Of a stretch of DNA of 64,000 nt, positions 25,057 to 34,594 are shown one piece after another. The translations under genes were made by a program, and so were the position numbers. Location of the stretch: positions 1 through 64,000 of the forward strand of contig NZ_JACJKB010000005.1 in assembly GCF_016900375.1 (NCBI RefSeq). The letters are read 5' to 3'. The stretch comes from Collinsella tanakaei (lineage in GTDB: Bacteria; Actinomycetota; Coriobacteriia; Coriobacteriales; Coriobacteriaceae). Numbering within the stretch: the stretch's first letter is position 1; every line of letters starts with the position of its first letter. Below the pieces are notes generated by a model. That model was not told the origin of the DNA and did no database searches. It worked only from the letters and a program-made list of their open reading frames with translations.

Positions 25057-26145
25057 TTAGAACTGGCCGCCACCCAGGAACGGGGCGAACCACTCCAGCT
25101 GGCCGACGGATGCGGGCACGCCCTCGCGGCGTGCGCCGAAGACCTGGCCGTTGCCCACGTAGAACGCCACGTGGCCCTCGAAGAACACGAGGTCGCCGTA
25201 CTGCAGGTCGGCCACGTTCGTCACGAAGCGGCCGCCTGACTGCTGGAGCACCTTCATCTGCTCGCCGGCGCTGTGCGGCAGCGAGATGCCGAGCTGGCTA
25301 TACACGTACATAACAAGGCCGGAGCAGTCGAAGCCGGTCTCGGGGGACGCGCCGCCGTACTTGTAGGGATAACCCTCGTAGCGCAGAGCGATCTCGACCG
25401 CAGCCGAGCCAATGCCGCCGACGACGCCATCGTTGCTGCTGTTGCCGCCATTCGACCCGCCGTTCGACCCGCCGTCGCTCGCACCATCGCCCACCATGTC
25501 GTTGAACACGACGAGCATCTTGGCCGCCTCGGCGCGCGTGGCGGGAGCGCCGGGCGAAAGAACGGTGTTGCCGCCCATGATCTCGCTCGCGACCGCCCAT
25601 GCCATCGCGGGACGCGCCCAGCTCGAGATGAGGATGTTGTCAGGATACGCGGCAAGCAGCGAGTCATCGCCCGTTGCCTGCAGGCTGAGGACGTTCGACA
25701 GGTAGTTCGTCAGCATGACCGCGAGCTCCTCGCGGGTCAGGACATCCTCGGGGCGCACACGGCCGTTGCTGCCGTTCATGATGCCCGCCTCATAGGCCCA
25801 GTTGATGGCCTCGACGTACCACACGCCGTCGGCAACGTCGACGAACGGGGTCTCGTTGGTCCAGGTCTCAGCGGAGCCATCGGCGACGTTCATAAGCATT
25901 TGTGCTGCCTCAGCGCGGGTTACGTGGTGGTCGGGACGGAAGCTAAACGTACCGTCCGCATTCTGGCTGCCCCCGACGATCCCCGCCGCGACCGCGCGGT
26001 CGATGATGCCGGAGGTCTCGGCCCAATGGCCTGAGACATCGATGAAATTGCTCGCCCACGCGGGCAGGGCGCAGGCGCTGCCGAGGGCGATTGCGAAAGC
26101 GGCAGCCGTCGAGAAGATGGCGGCGTGCCGACGAAGTGACGTCAT
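25057..26145 (-). CDS. NlpC/P60 peptidoglycan endopeptidase with SLH domains
   Basis: The protein has 362 residues from the ATG at 26145, which follows AAAGGAG. It starts with a signal peptide, then three S-layer-homology repeats (FIDVSGHWAE..., FVDVADGVWY..., and a third ending near residue 215). A Gly/Ser/Asn linker leads to an NlpC/P60 domain with the catalytic Cys in GFDCSGLVMYVY, the His in FFEGHVAFYVG and a third polar residue after it. The SLH part would hold it to secondary cell-wall polymer while the enzyme cuts stem peptides, a cell-separation or remodelling role. Confidence 0.9.
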   Translation of the reverse strand: MTSLRRHAAIFSTAAAFAIALGSACALPAWASNFIDVSGHWAETSGIIDRAVAAGIVGGSQNADGTFSFRPDHHVTRAEAAQMLMNVADGSAETWTNETPFVDVADGVWYVEAINWAYEAGIMNGSNGRVRPEDVLTREELAVMLTNYLSNVLSLQATGDDSLLAAYPDNILISSWARPAMAWAVASEIMGGNTVLSPGAPATRAEAAKMLVVFNDMVGDGASDGGSNGGSNGGNSSNDGVVGGIGSAAVEIALRYEGYPYKYGGASPETGFDCSGLVMYVYSQLGISLPHSAGEQMKVLQQSGGRFVTNVADLQYGDLVFFEGHVAFYVGNGQVFGARREGVPASVGQLEWFAPFLGGGQF

Positions 26146-26294
26146 ACGGGTGCTCCTTTCAGTCTCGGCAACTCTACCACGGCATACACGCAATCCATCG
26201 CGTTTCCAGACCGCTTCCAAGGATGGCTGAGGCGGCGCGGCGCCTCTCAGCGGGCTTGTTCGGCGGAGGGCAGCTTGCGCGCGCAGCTCCGAAC

Positions 26295-26377
26295 CAAATG
26301 GCCATCCAGTACCAAATGACCATCTTGGCTCCCTGTCGGGACCCGATTCCGGACACTTGGTACCGGATGGCCATTTG
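26295..26377. repeat. 21-bp inverted repeat
   Basis: CAAATGGCCATCCAGTACCAA at 26295-26315 and its partner at 26357-26377 are reverse complements with one mismatch, separated by 41 bases. It lies in a 750-base gene-free interval (26146-26898) that also contains MITE-like element C1. I see no gene in that interval. Confidence 0.6.
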
Positions 26378-26526
26378 ATCCGGCAAGCCGGTATCGGTTA
26401 GCTGCCCAAATGCCGCCAATCAGCGCAGCTCTGGCGTGCAGGCGCAGCGGGCGAGGGATTGGCGGAATCGTTCGGGAGGTCATCGGAAAAGCAGCGTTTG
26501 AGCGGACAGGGGGTCAATGCGCGATG

Positions 26527-26696
26527 CCCCTGGCAACTTTTGTAACTTGAGCATTGTTGAGAGCCCGATTTCGGGTGTTTCAACCCTCTAATTCGCTTGC
26601 GTAGGGCGAATTCCGGCCCCGATCGGAGCGGATAGGGCCCGAAACGCCAAATGAACGGGTCTACAAAAAAGCTCAAGTTACAAAAGTTGCCAGGGG
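26527..26696. repeat. MITE-like element C1, about 170 bp
   Basis: The ends CCCCTGGCAAC...GTAACTTGAGC are inverted repeats of about 26 bases with near-perfect pairing; right partner 26671-26696. The interior shows further palindromes. The related element C2 is at 50476-50659; both share GGCAA-N4-TGTAACTTGAGC at their ends, but the four variable bases differ and still pair within each element. Confidence 0.7.
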
Positions 26697-26898
26697 GATG
26701 CGTTTTCGCGCCGCTGCACCCCAATTCCGACCCGGGCGCGGGCGCCGCCGCCTGAAGTTTCAGCCTGCGACCGCGCCCGTTCGCGCCAAATCGCCCCCAT
26801 CCGCTCCCATGCGTCCAACCCTGGCGCGGCGTCGTGCATGCTGAATCGTGTGTTCAACCGCTCGGCAAGGGAAGACGCGCGGAAGAAAGGGGGTTCCC

Positions 26899-29114
26899 AT
26901 GGGTCTGAACAACCGTACCTGGCGCAACCGCACGAGGGCACTCATCCGCCGCGGCGCGGTCGCGCTCGGCATCGCCACGACGGCGATCGGCGCGGCGGCG
27001 TCGCCCGCGCTCGCCCTCGAGGCGAGCGATATCGGCAGCGCCAAGGCATGCGCCGCCTACAACTTCTCGTCCGAGGGCGACGCCGTTCGCCTGCAGACGG
27101 CCTCCGAGGTTCTGCCCGCGCAGTACGACCTGCGCGACAGCGGCGTCGTGACGCCGGTCAAGTTCCAGAACCCCTGGGGCACCTGCTGGGGCTTCTCGGC
27201 CATCGCCGCCAGCGAGTCGAGCATTCTCTCCGAGAAGGGCCAGACCTACGCCGAGACCGGTCTGGACCTCTCCGAGCGTCAGCTCGCCTACTTCGCGGCC
27301 AGGCACCTGCCGTTCGGCGAGGAGGGCGACTCCTACAACAACCAGGCAGGCGAGGGGTCTACAACGCCCTGACCGAGACCGACTGCCTCGAAGATCCCGA
27401 GATTTCCGAGGACCTGCTCGGTTATCCGCTCGAGAACGCCATCTTCAACCAGGGCGGCCTGCCGTCCTATGCGACCTCGGTCTTCTCCGACGGCATCGGC
27501 CCCCTGCCGGAGTCCATGGCGCTCTACCAGAACGACGAGGGCTATCTCGGGGAGGACGGAACGTACTGGTCGCCCGACGGCACGTGGTCGCTATCCGAGG
27601 AGCTGCGCGCCAAGTCGACGGCTGCGCTCGAGGAGTCGTTCGTCCTGCCCACGCCTGCGACGTTCGACGAGGACGGCAGCTACGTGTATAACGAGCTCGC
27701 GACGGCTGCTATGAAGGAGCAGATCTACCAGGGTCGCGCCCTGTCGATCGCGTTCTGTGCGGACCAGTCGATGCCGGGCCAGCTTTCCGAGAACGCCTAC
27801 ATGAATCCCGACACGTGGTCGCACTATACCTACGAGCCGGCGTCGGCCAACCATGCCGTGACCATCGTAGGTTGGGACGACAGCTATCCCAAGGAGAACT
27901 TCAACAGCGAGCACCAGCCGCCGGCCGACGGCGCCTGGATCGTGAAGAACAGCTGGGGCGCCGCGAGCAACGAGTTCCCCAACCAGCGGGATTGGGGCGA
28001 TGAGGGCTACTTCTATATGTCGTATTACGACCAGTCGCTCGTTATCGTCGAGGCCTTCGACTACGACATCAATGGTCGCGAGACCGACAAGAACGGCGAG
28101 TTCATCGCCAACCAGTACGACTACATGACCATCGATTATTCCACCTGCGACGCGTACGATGAGCTCGCGAGCGCGGCGAACGTCTTCGTTGCCGAGGACG
28201 CCCAGGAGCTCACGAGCCTGTCCTGCGAGACCTCCCAGCCGGGTACGACGGTGACCTACGAGGTCTACCGCCTGGCCGACGACGCCGCGAGCCCGACCGA
28301 CGGCGAGCTCGTGACCTCGATCGAGGAGACCTACGAGTACGGCGGCTACCACCTGGTGAGCATCCCCGAGGCCGACCGCGCGAAGGCGCAGTTTGCGAAG
28401 GGCGAGCGCCTCTCGGTCGTCGTGACGCAGCAGGGTGCCTCGGGTGAGTATCTCGTTCTTGCCCAGGGCGGAACCAATGAGGCCTACCATGAGTGGGCGA
28501 TCGGCGTTCTCACCGAGTCCGAGAACGAAAACCACAATGTGGAGGCCGCGATTATCGAGGGGCTTCGCACCCGGTACCGCAACGAGAATCTCGATGCGAC
28601 CGATGAAGAGGTCGACGCGTACATCGCGTCGCAGGCGGACCTCATCGAGAAGATGGTCGAGACCTATATCCAGGTTGCCCTGCCGCTGTTCGGGCGCTCG
28701 GTCGTGAACCCCGGCGAGAGCTTCCTGCTGGCCGATGGCGCGTGGACCGACTGGTCCGATGTCATCGCTTCCGGCACGCTGCCCGACGCTGAGCTCATCG
28801 ACGACGGCGCCTTCGGCCCGGCCGACGGGCTCACCCGCGAGCAGTTCTGCGCCGTGATCGCCAACGCCGCCGGCGCCGGCCTCGAGGGGCAGGACGAGTC
28901 CGCGCTCGGCGCCTTCGCGGACGCTCCGGGCATCTCGGCCTGGGCGCGCCCGGCCGTGGCCTGGGCCGTCAAGCGCGGCGTCATCAGCGGCGTCGAGCAG
29001 GCGGACGGCAGCCGCACCCTGGACGCGACCCGCGTCCTCACCCGCGCCGAGATGGCGGCCATGATGGTCAACGCCGTCGACGCCGTCGACGCCGGCGTGA
29101 TCTCCTTCGGCTAG
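26899..29114 (+). pseudogene. Papain-family (C1) cysteine protease with SLH domain, split by a frameshift
   Basis: The first part (26899 to about 27360) encodes a signal peptide and the start of a C1 peptidase with the catalytic cysteine in WGTCWGFSA. It then runs into a stop at 27370-27372. The rest is in the -1 frame: VYNALTETDC, the catalytic His in NHAVTIVGWDD, the Asn in IVKNSWGAASNE, and a C-terminal SLH region with the repeat ISAWARPAVAWAV. Adding one G to the GGGG at about 27354-27357 would give an unbroken protein of about 738 residues. This is either a real frameshift, a phase-variable G run or a sequencing error. The intact ancestor would be a cell-wall-anchored protease. Confidence 0.82.
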
Positions 29115-29177
29115 CGGCGGCTGCCCGGAAAGGTCGGGCACGCTTCGAAACCGTGGCCGATGCCAGCGCGCAAACAA

Positions 29178-29215
29178 AAGCGGCCGGGATGGAAACCTTT
29201 CCATCCCGGCCGCTT
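29178..29215. terminator. Bidirectional 15-bp hairpin terminator
   Basis: AAGCGGCCGGGATGG at 29178-29192 pairs perfectly with 29201-29215. It lies between the convergent protease and CorA genes and could serve both. Confidence 0.75.
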
Positions 29216-29246
29216 GCCATGCCGATATTCGTGCGAGTCCGCGCAG

Positions 29247-30218
29247 CTAGCGCCACAGGCCCTTGCGCTTGAAGATATACGCCGCGACGATGCAGGCGAC
29301 GGCCGCCAGCAGGGTCGGGAACACCCAGGTGCCCACGAACGGTAGTCCCTCGAACGGCAGGCTCACGTTCATGCCGTAGAAGCCGAACACGATGTTGGGG
29401 ATGGCCATGACGATGGTGATCACCGTCAGCACCTTCATGACGATGTTCAGGTTGTTCGAGATTACGCTGGCGTAGGCGTCCATGGTGCCGGAAAGGATGT
29501 TGCTGTAGATGTTGCACATCTCCTGCGCCTGATGGACCTCGACCATGACGTCCTCCATAAGGTCCTGATCCTCCTCGTAGAGGGTGATCATATGGCCGTG
29601 CATGATCTTGTTGAGCGTCATCTCGGCGCTCTTGAGCGACGTCGAGAAGTACACGAGCGACTTTTCGAGCGAGAGCATCTGCAGCAGCTCCTCGTTGCGC
29701 ATGGAGCCGTACAGACGCTGCTCGGTCTTGGTGGACAGCCGGTCGATGCGGCGCAGGCACACCAGGTAGCTCTGGGATATCCGCAGCAGCATCTGCAGCA
29801 AAAAGCGCGTGCGCATGCGCGTGTTCACCTGGCGCACGCGGCCGCTCGCCATGTCCTGCACGATGGGGCTCTCCTGCAGGCTCACCGTGACGATGATGTT
29901 GCGGTCGCGCAAGAAGATGATGGAGATGGGCAGCGTCGTGTACTGCAGCATGGAGGGGTCCTGCATGTCCTCCACGTCCTCGGCGCTCGGGTAGTCGACG
30001 ATGACGAGGGTCTGGTTGACGTCCTCGTCGTAGTCGATATGAGAGGTCTCCTCCTCGTCGAGGGCGGAGCGCACGAACTCCGGGGCGATGCCCACGGTCT
30101 GTTCGAGCCAGGTACTCTCTTCTCTTGTGGGTTCAACGACGTTGATCCAGCATCCGGCTTCAGGCGCGTCGATCTTCGACATGGTGCCATCGAGCCCGGT
30201 CATGTAGCACTCGACCAT
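29247..30218 (-). CDS. CorA family divalent cation transporter
   Basis: The 323-residue protein has the CorA layout: an acidic cytoplasmic domain (residues 1-250) with long helices, then two transmembrane helices. The signature YGMN follows the first of these (near residue 282, IVFGFYGMNVSLPFEG) and forms the pore entrance. The periplasmic loop between the two helices is short. It probably imports Mg2+ or other divalent metals. It is a single gene with its own terminator. Confidence 0.88.
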   Translation of the reverse strand: MVECYMTGLDGTMSKIDAPEAGCWINVVEPTREESTWLEQTVGIAPEFVRSALDEEETSHIDYDEDVNQTLVIVDYPSAEDVEDMQDPSMLQYTTLPISIIFLRDRNIIVTVSLQESPIVQDMASGRVRQVNTRMRTRFLLQMLLRISQSYLVCLRRIDRLSTKTEQRLYGSMRNEELLQMLSLEKSLVYFSTSLKSAEMTLNKIMHGHMITLYEEDQDLMEDVMVEVHQAQEMCNIYSNILSGTMDAYASVISNNLNIVMKVLTVITIVMAIPNIVFGFYGMNVSLPFEGLPFVGTWVFPTLLAAVACIVAAYIFKRKGLWR

Positions 30219-30377
30219 GGGTGCCCCCTTTCGATTTCGCGTACCGGTGCGCGCCGGCGCCCCGGGGCGGCAGTCCGTCTGCAGCCGGGGTCACGATACC
30301 CTATGGGCAGGGGTCGCGGGCGCGTGGCCCCCGAGTATCAGGAAGACCTTACGCGACCTTCACAGCCCTCAAACAAG

Positions 30378-30446
30378 AGGTGAAAACAAGACAGAGGTTT
30401 TTTCACCTGTCAAGCGTGTGAAAAAACCTCTGTCCTTTTTTCACCT
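30378..30446. repeat. 69-bp inverted repeat overlapping the 3' end of larE
   Basis: The arms (AGGTGAAAA... through ...GGTTTTTTCAC) are 29 bases long with two mismatches; the innermost 17 bases (GACAGAGGTTTTTTCAC, 30391-30407) pair perfectly with 30421-30437. T-runs inside the arms make it a likely terminator for leftward transcription. The larE stop codon lies in its loop, so the last LarE residues are encoded by the repeat. Confidence 0.72.
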
Positions 30447-31270
30447 ACGCTTAGGGCGCCATGGATGTAGGGCGTGGCACACTCGTCGACCTCGTGGGCG
30501 CCGCGGTTCTTTAGCACATCGAGCAGCTTGGGGGAGAGCTCGACGCCCTGCCCGTCGGGCGTGCGACGGCAACCATCGATGCGCGCGAGCCGGCAAAGGT
30601 CCTCGGGTGCCGCCGACACGCGGGCGCGGCCCTCCTCCAGACGCACGCGGACCTGCTCGAGTCCCAGCCCGCGCAGGTAGTCCTCGCAGGCGCGCACGAC
30701 CTCGAGCTTCTTGGCAGAAAGCCGCTCGCCGTTAGGAATGCGCGTGGCAAGGCAGGCGCCGGCGGGCATGCTCCACACGTCGAAGCCCCACAAGCGCAGC
30801 AGTTCCCGCTCCTCTTGCTTGGAGAAGCCGGCCTCCATGAGCGGCGATCGCACGCCGAGCTCCGCGAGCGCCCGCATGCCGGGCCGGTAGTCATCCTGGT
30901 CGTCGGCATTGCTGCCATCGACCACGGCGTCGCACCCGCGCTCGCGCGCCGCATCGACAAGCAGCCTGAAGCCCGCGCACTTGCAGTAGTAGCAGCGGTC
31001 GGGCGGGTTCGCGGCGACCTCCGGCTCGCCAAGCGCATCGAAGGGGATGCGCACGACGGGCAGGCCGAAGCGCTCGGCATCGCGCGCGAACGCCTCGCGC
31101 TCGGGTGTCGTTGCAAGCGGGTTCTCGAGATGCAGAAGCACGGCGCGGCCGCGCAGATGGCGGGCGCATGCCGCGGCGAGAAACGTGCTGTCCACACCGC
31201 CCGAGTAGCCGATGCCGACGGCGCCCATCGAGTTGAGCAGCTTCATCAGCGCTGCGAGCCTGCTATCCAT
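30410..31270 (-). CDS. larE: ATP-dependent sacrificial sulfur transferase LarE
   Basis: The 286-residue protein is an adenine-nucleotide alpha-hydrolase of the LarE type. It has the PP-loop GIGYSGGVDSTF near residue 20 and PPDRCYYCKCAG near residue 100. MPAGACLATRIPNGERLS contains the cysteine that donates sulfur in the Lactobacillus enzyme. LarE makes the nickel-pincer cofactor of lactate racemase, but no larA, larB or larC is near; lone larE genes are common and may serve other enzymes. The final residues (EKRTEVFSHA) come from an inverted repeat. The next gene downstream in the same direction is corA. Confidence 0.85.
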   Translation of the reverse strand: MDSRLAALMKLLNSMGAVGIGYSGGVDSTFLAAACARHLRGRAVLLHLENPLATTPEREAFARDAERFGLPVVRIPFDALGEPEVAANPPDRCYYCKCAGFRLLVDAARERGCDAVVDGSNADDQDDYRPGMRALAELGVRSPLMEAGFSKQEERELLRLWGFDVWSMPAGACLATRIPNGERLSAKKLEVVRACEDYLRGLGLEQVRVRLEEGRARVSAAPEDLCRLARIDGCRRTPDGQGVELSPKLLDVLKNRGAHEVDECATPYIHGALSVGEKRTEVFSHA

Positions 31271-31288
31271 TATCAGGCCGCCAATCGC

Positions 31289-32368
31289 TTACAGGAAGGT
31301 GCCCAGGTTGAGCGAGATAGCGTCGGTTGCCTGCAGCGGGGCGGCGCCAACGGTGCTTGCGCGCGTGAGCATGAAGGGGCGCACCAGCTCCTGATGGTTC
31401 TCGCCGACGAGCTCCGCACGGCTCGTGCCCGCCTTGATCGCCTCGATCTGGGTGATGAGGCACTGCACACCGCGGCGGCCGATCTCGTAGCCGATCGGTG
31501 CGCAGGTGGTGAGCGGCACGTCGCCGCCCCAGGCCAGCGGGTTGCCGTCGCAGCCCGCCACGGCGATGTCGCCGGGCACGGAGAGGCCCTCCTGGGTAAT
31601 GCCCGCGATGGCGCCCACCGCGAGCACGTCAGTAAGCCCGATGACGGCGTCCGCGCGCTCGCTATCGGGCTGGGCGGCGATGCGTCGGCCGATCTCGAAG
31701 CCCTCTGCCGCAAGGTCGGGTGTGCCCTCGTCGATCACGGTGAGCTCGATTTCGGGATGCAGCTCCATCACGGAGCGGATGCCGGCGAGGCGCGCCGCCT
31801 CGCGCGGGCCGGCGGTGCTGCCGATGACGGTCAGGCACTCGATGCCGAGGGAGGCCAGGTGGGTGGCGATGAGTCCGCCCTGGGCATGCGCGTCGGCAGC
31901 CACGAAGAAGCCGGGGGCGTCGCTTGCGGTGTCGAGATAGGCCACGGGGATGCGGCCCGTCTGGGCGGGGCGCGACATGTCGGCTGCTGCCGTCACCTGC
32001 ACCAGGATGCCCGCGACCTGCGTGCCGGCGAAGTACCTGAGGTAGCGCGCCTCGGTGTCGGCGTCGTTGTTGGCGGCGGCGATGAGCATGCCGTAGCCCT
32101 GTCGGTTGGCCTCAACGCTGGCACCGCTTGCAACCTGCAGGCTGAGACCATGGTTGAGCTGCGGCACCACGAGGCCGAACGTGGGGTTCGACCCTCCGGC
32201 GAGCAGGCGCGCGCTCTGGTTGGGCGCGTATCCCAGCTTGCGGATGGCCTCGTTGACGACGGCGAGCGTCTCGGCGCGCACCTTCTCGGGATGGTTGAGC
32301 GCATTCGACACCGTGCCGAGGGCCACGCCCGCCTCGCGCGCCACATCGCCGATCGTCACCTTGCCCAT
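31289..32368 (-). CDS. LacI family transcriptional repressor
   Basis: The 359-residue protein has an N-terminal LacI HTH (TIGDVAREAGVALGTVSNALN) and hinge helix (NQSARLLAGG). The periplasmic-binding-protein-like effector domain follows from residue 60. Its ligand is presumably a sugar but cannot be read from sequence. It ends 18 bases before larE starts, so larE may be in its operon. It is divergent from glmS, which suggests a link to amino-sugar or central sugar control; that is inference. Confidence 0.88.
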   Translation of the reverse strand: MGKVTIGDVAREAGVALGTVSNALNHPEKVRAETLAVVNEAIRKLGYAPNQSARLLAGGSNPTFGLVVPQLNHGLSLQVASGASVEANRQGYGMLIAAANNDADTEARYLRYFAGTQVAGILVQVTAAADMSRPAQTGRIPVAYLDTASDAPGFFVAADAHAQGGLIATHLASLGIECLTVIGSTAGPREAARLAGIRSVMELHPEIELTVIDEGTPDLAAEGFEIGRRIAAQPDSERADAVIGLTDVLAVGAIAGITQEGLSVPGDIAVAGCDGNPLAWGGDVPLTTCAPIGYEIGRRGVQCLITQIEAIKAGTSRAELVGENHQELVRPFMLTRASTVGAAPLQATDAISLNLGTFL

Positions 32369-32616
32369 CGTGCCTCCTCGCTGCGGGGATGCGTATCTGA
32401 TGGCTATTGTACCGTTTCAATTGCGCTCAGCGCGGCAGGGGCTGCGGCTTCGGCCCAAAAGCCGAATGTTTCGAGTTCCTTACATAGTTTTGGGCATCAT
32501 GTGGTATCGCAAATCGCATACCAGTTTGGAGAGCGGTCAAGTACAATGGGCAATCGTCGGCGCGGCGTCCGCGCCCGTGCCGCACAGCGTTACCACTTAA
32601 GCGAAAGGAGGCGCCT

Positions 32617-34467
32617 ATGTGCGGAATTGTCGGCTACACGGGAGCCGATACTGCGAAGCGCATCCTTATCGAAGGTCTGAAGCGCCTGGAATACCGCGGC
32701 TACGACTCGGCGGGCGTCGCGCTCGAGCGCACCTCCGCCGCAGGCTCCTGCGAGCTCGACATCGTGCGCCGTACCGGCAAGGTCGCGGGGCTCGAAAGCG
32801 AGCTTGCGCACATGGACCCCGACAGCACCTGCGGCATCGGTCACACCCGCTGGGCGACCCACGGCCGCCCCTCGCAGGCGAACGCGCATCCCCATGTGAG
32901 CTGCGACGGGCGCATCGCCGTGGTGCACAACGGCATCATCGAGAATTTCGCCGAGCTCCGCACGGAGCTCGAGGGCCGCGGGCACCGCTTTGCGAGCGAG
33001 ACGGACACCGAGGTCCTCGCCCATCTGATCGAGGAGGCCTATGCCGAGGCGGGCGACCTCATGGCTGCCGTCCGCGTGGCCTGCACGCAGGTGGTCGGCG
33101 CCTACGGCATCGCTGCGGTCTGCGCCGACGAGCCGGGTGTGATCGCCGTCGCGCGCAAGGACAGCCCCATCGTCGTGGGCACGGGCGCAAGCGGCAGCTA
33201 CGTGGCCTCCGACGTCATCGCCCTCATCGATGCCACGCGCGATGTCGTCGTGCTCGAGGACGGTCAGTTCGCGCGCCTCGCGCCCGAGGGCATCACCTAT
33301 ACGGATGCCGACGGCGCGCCGATCGAGCCCGCCATCACCCATATCGACTGGGATATCGACACCGCCGAGAAGGGCGGCTACCCCGACTTCATGCTCAAGG
33401 AGATCTGCGAGCAGCCGCGCGTCGTGCGCGACACGCTGGTAGGCCGCCTCGGCCCGAACGGCGAGCTCGACATCGACGAGCTCGGCCTGACGTTCGAGGA
33501 GCTGAACCTCATCGACCGCGTCTACGTGATCGCCTGCGGCACGAGCTACCACGCGGGGCTGATCGCCAAGAACCTCATCGAGGCCTGGGCGCGCATCCCA
33601 TGCGAGGTGGAGGCGGCCAGCGAGTTCCGCTACCGCAACCCCATCATCACCCCGTCCACGCTCGTGGTCGCCGTCTCGCAGTCCGGAGAGACGGCCGATA
33701 CGCTCGCCGCCATCCGCGACGCGCGCATCAAGGGCGCCAAGGTGTTCGGCATCACGAACGTGGTGGGATCGCCCGTCGCGCGCGAGTCGGACGGCGTCAT
33801 CTACACCAAGGCCAACAAGGAGATCGCCGTCGCCTCCACCAAGAGCTTCATCGGGCAGATCGTGAGCCTCACGCTGCTGGCGATGCTCCTCGGCCAGGCG
33901 AAGGGCAAGCTCACGACCGGGCAGATTCGCATGCTCTTCCACGAGCTCGGCGACACCGCGGCGCAGATCCAGTGGATCCTCGACACCCAGCGCGAGGCCG
34001 TGCATCGGGCGGCGCTCGCGTGCAAGGACGCGCAGTCGGCCCTGTTCGTGGGGCGCGGCATGGGCGCCGCCATCAGCTACGAGGGCGCACTCAAGCTCAA
34101 AGAGGTCAGCTACCTGCACGCCGAGGCCTATGCTGCCGGCGAGATGAAGCACGGGCCCATCGCGCTGATCGACCCGGGCTTCCCGGTGATCGCCGTCACC
34201 ACGAAGAGCCCCACCTACGACAAGGTCGTGTCGAACCTGAAGGAGTGCGAGGCGCGCGGGGCGATGATCGTGGCCATCGCCACCGAGGGTGACGAAGACA
34301 TCAAGCAGATCGCTGACCACGTGGTGTACATCCCGCCGGTGCGCGACGCGTTCTCGGCCATCACGGCGAGCGTGCCGCTGCAGCTGCTGGCGCGCGAGGT
34401 CGCCGTGATGCGCGGGTGCGATGTCGACCAGCCGCGCAACCTCGCGAAGAGCGTGACGGTCGAGTAA
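32617..34467 (+). CDS. glmS: Glutamine-fructose-6-phosphate aminotransferase (isomerizing)
   Basis: The 616-residue protein is the full-length enzyme. Met is followed by the catalytic Cys (MCGIVGYTG) of the N-terminal glutaminase domain, with GIGHTRWATHG and NGIIENF. Two SIS sugar-isomerase domains follow: CGTSYHAG and SQSGETADT in the first, SYLHAEAYAAGEMKHGPIALI in the second. The C-terminus is DQPRNLAKSVTVE. It makes glucosamine 6-phosphate for peptidoglycan. The start follows AAAGGAGG. I see no glmS ribozyme in the 248-base leader. A terminator follows. Confidence 0.96.
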   Translation: MCGIVGYTGADTAKRILIEGLKRLEYRGYDSAGVALERTSAAGSCELDIVRRTGKVAGLESELAHMDPDSTCGIGHTRWATHGRPSQANAHPHVSCDGRIAVVHNGIIENFAELRTELEGRGHRFASETDTEVLAHLIEEAYAEAGDLMAAVRVACTQVVGAYGIAAVCADEPGVIAVARKDSPIVVGTGASGSYVASDVIALIDATRDVVVLEDGQFARLAPEGITYTDADGAPIEPAITHIDWDIDTAEKGGYPDFMLKEICEQPRVVRDTLVGRLGPNGELDIDELGLTFEELNLIDRVYVIACGTSYHAGLIAKNLIEAWARIPCEVEAASEFRYRNPIITPSTLVVAVSQSGETADTLAAIRDARIKGAKVFGITNVVGSPVARESDGVIYTKANKEIAVASTKSFIGQIVSLTLLAMLLGQAKGKLTTGQIRMLFHELGDTAAQIQWILDTQREAVHRAALACKDAQSALFVGRGMGAAISYEGALKLKEVSYLHAEAYAAGEMKHGPIALIDPGFPVIAVTTKSPTYDKVVSNLKECEARGAMIVAIATEGDEDIKQIADHVVYIPPVRDAFSAITASVPLQLLAREVAVMRGCDVDQPRNLAKSVTVE

Positions 34468-34532
34468 ACCTGCCGGGGTTGTCCCCGGATTACAGGTTCT
34501 ACCTGTGTCGGAGCTCCCGACATGTGCAGATT

Positions 34533-34577
34533 GGGGCGCGGAAGAGCTTGCAACCCTCTTTCGCGCCCCGCTTTTTT
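34533..34577 (+). terminator. Rho-independent terminator of glmS
   Basis: GGGGCGCG at 34533-34540 pairs with CGCGCCCC at 34562-34569; the pairing extends inward through GAAGAG and CTCTTT. TTTTTT follows at 34572-34577. Confidence 0.8.
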
Positions 34578-34594
34578 GCGATGCCGGTATCCGC

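Noticed and set aside
27340-27375. Programmed -1 frameshift in the papain-SLH gene
   Set aside because: There is no heptameric slippery sequence or clear downstream stem-loop in the expected place. A single-base loss in a G run is simpler.
32369-32616. glmS ribozyme or riboswitch in the leader
   Set aside because: I could not find the conserved core of the glmS ribozyme in the 248 bases before the gene.
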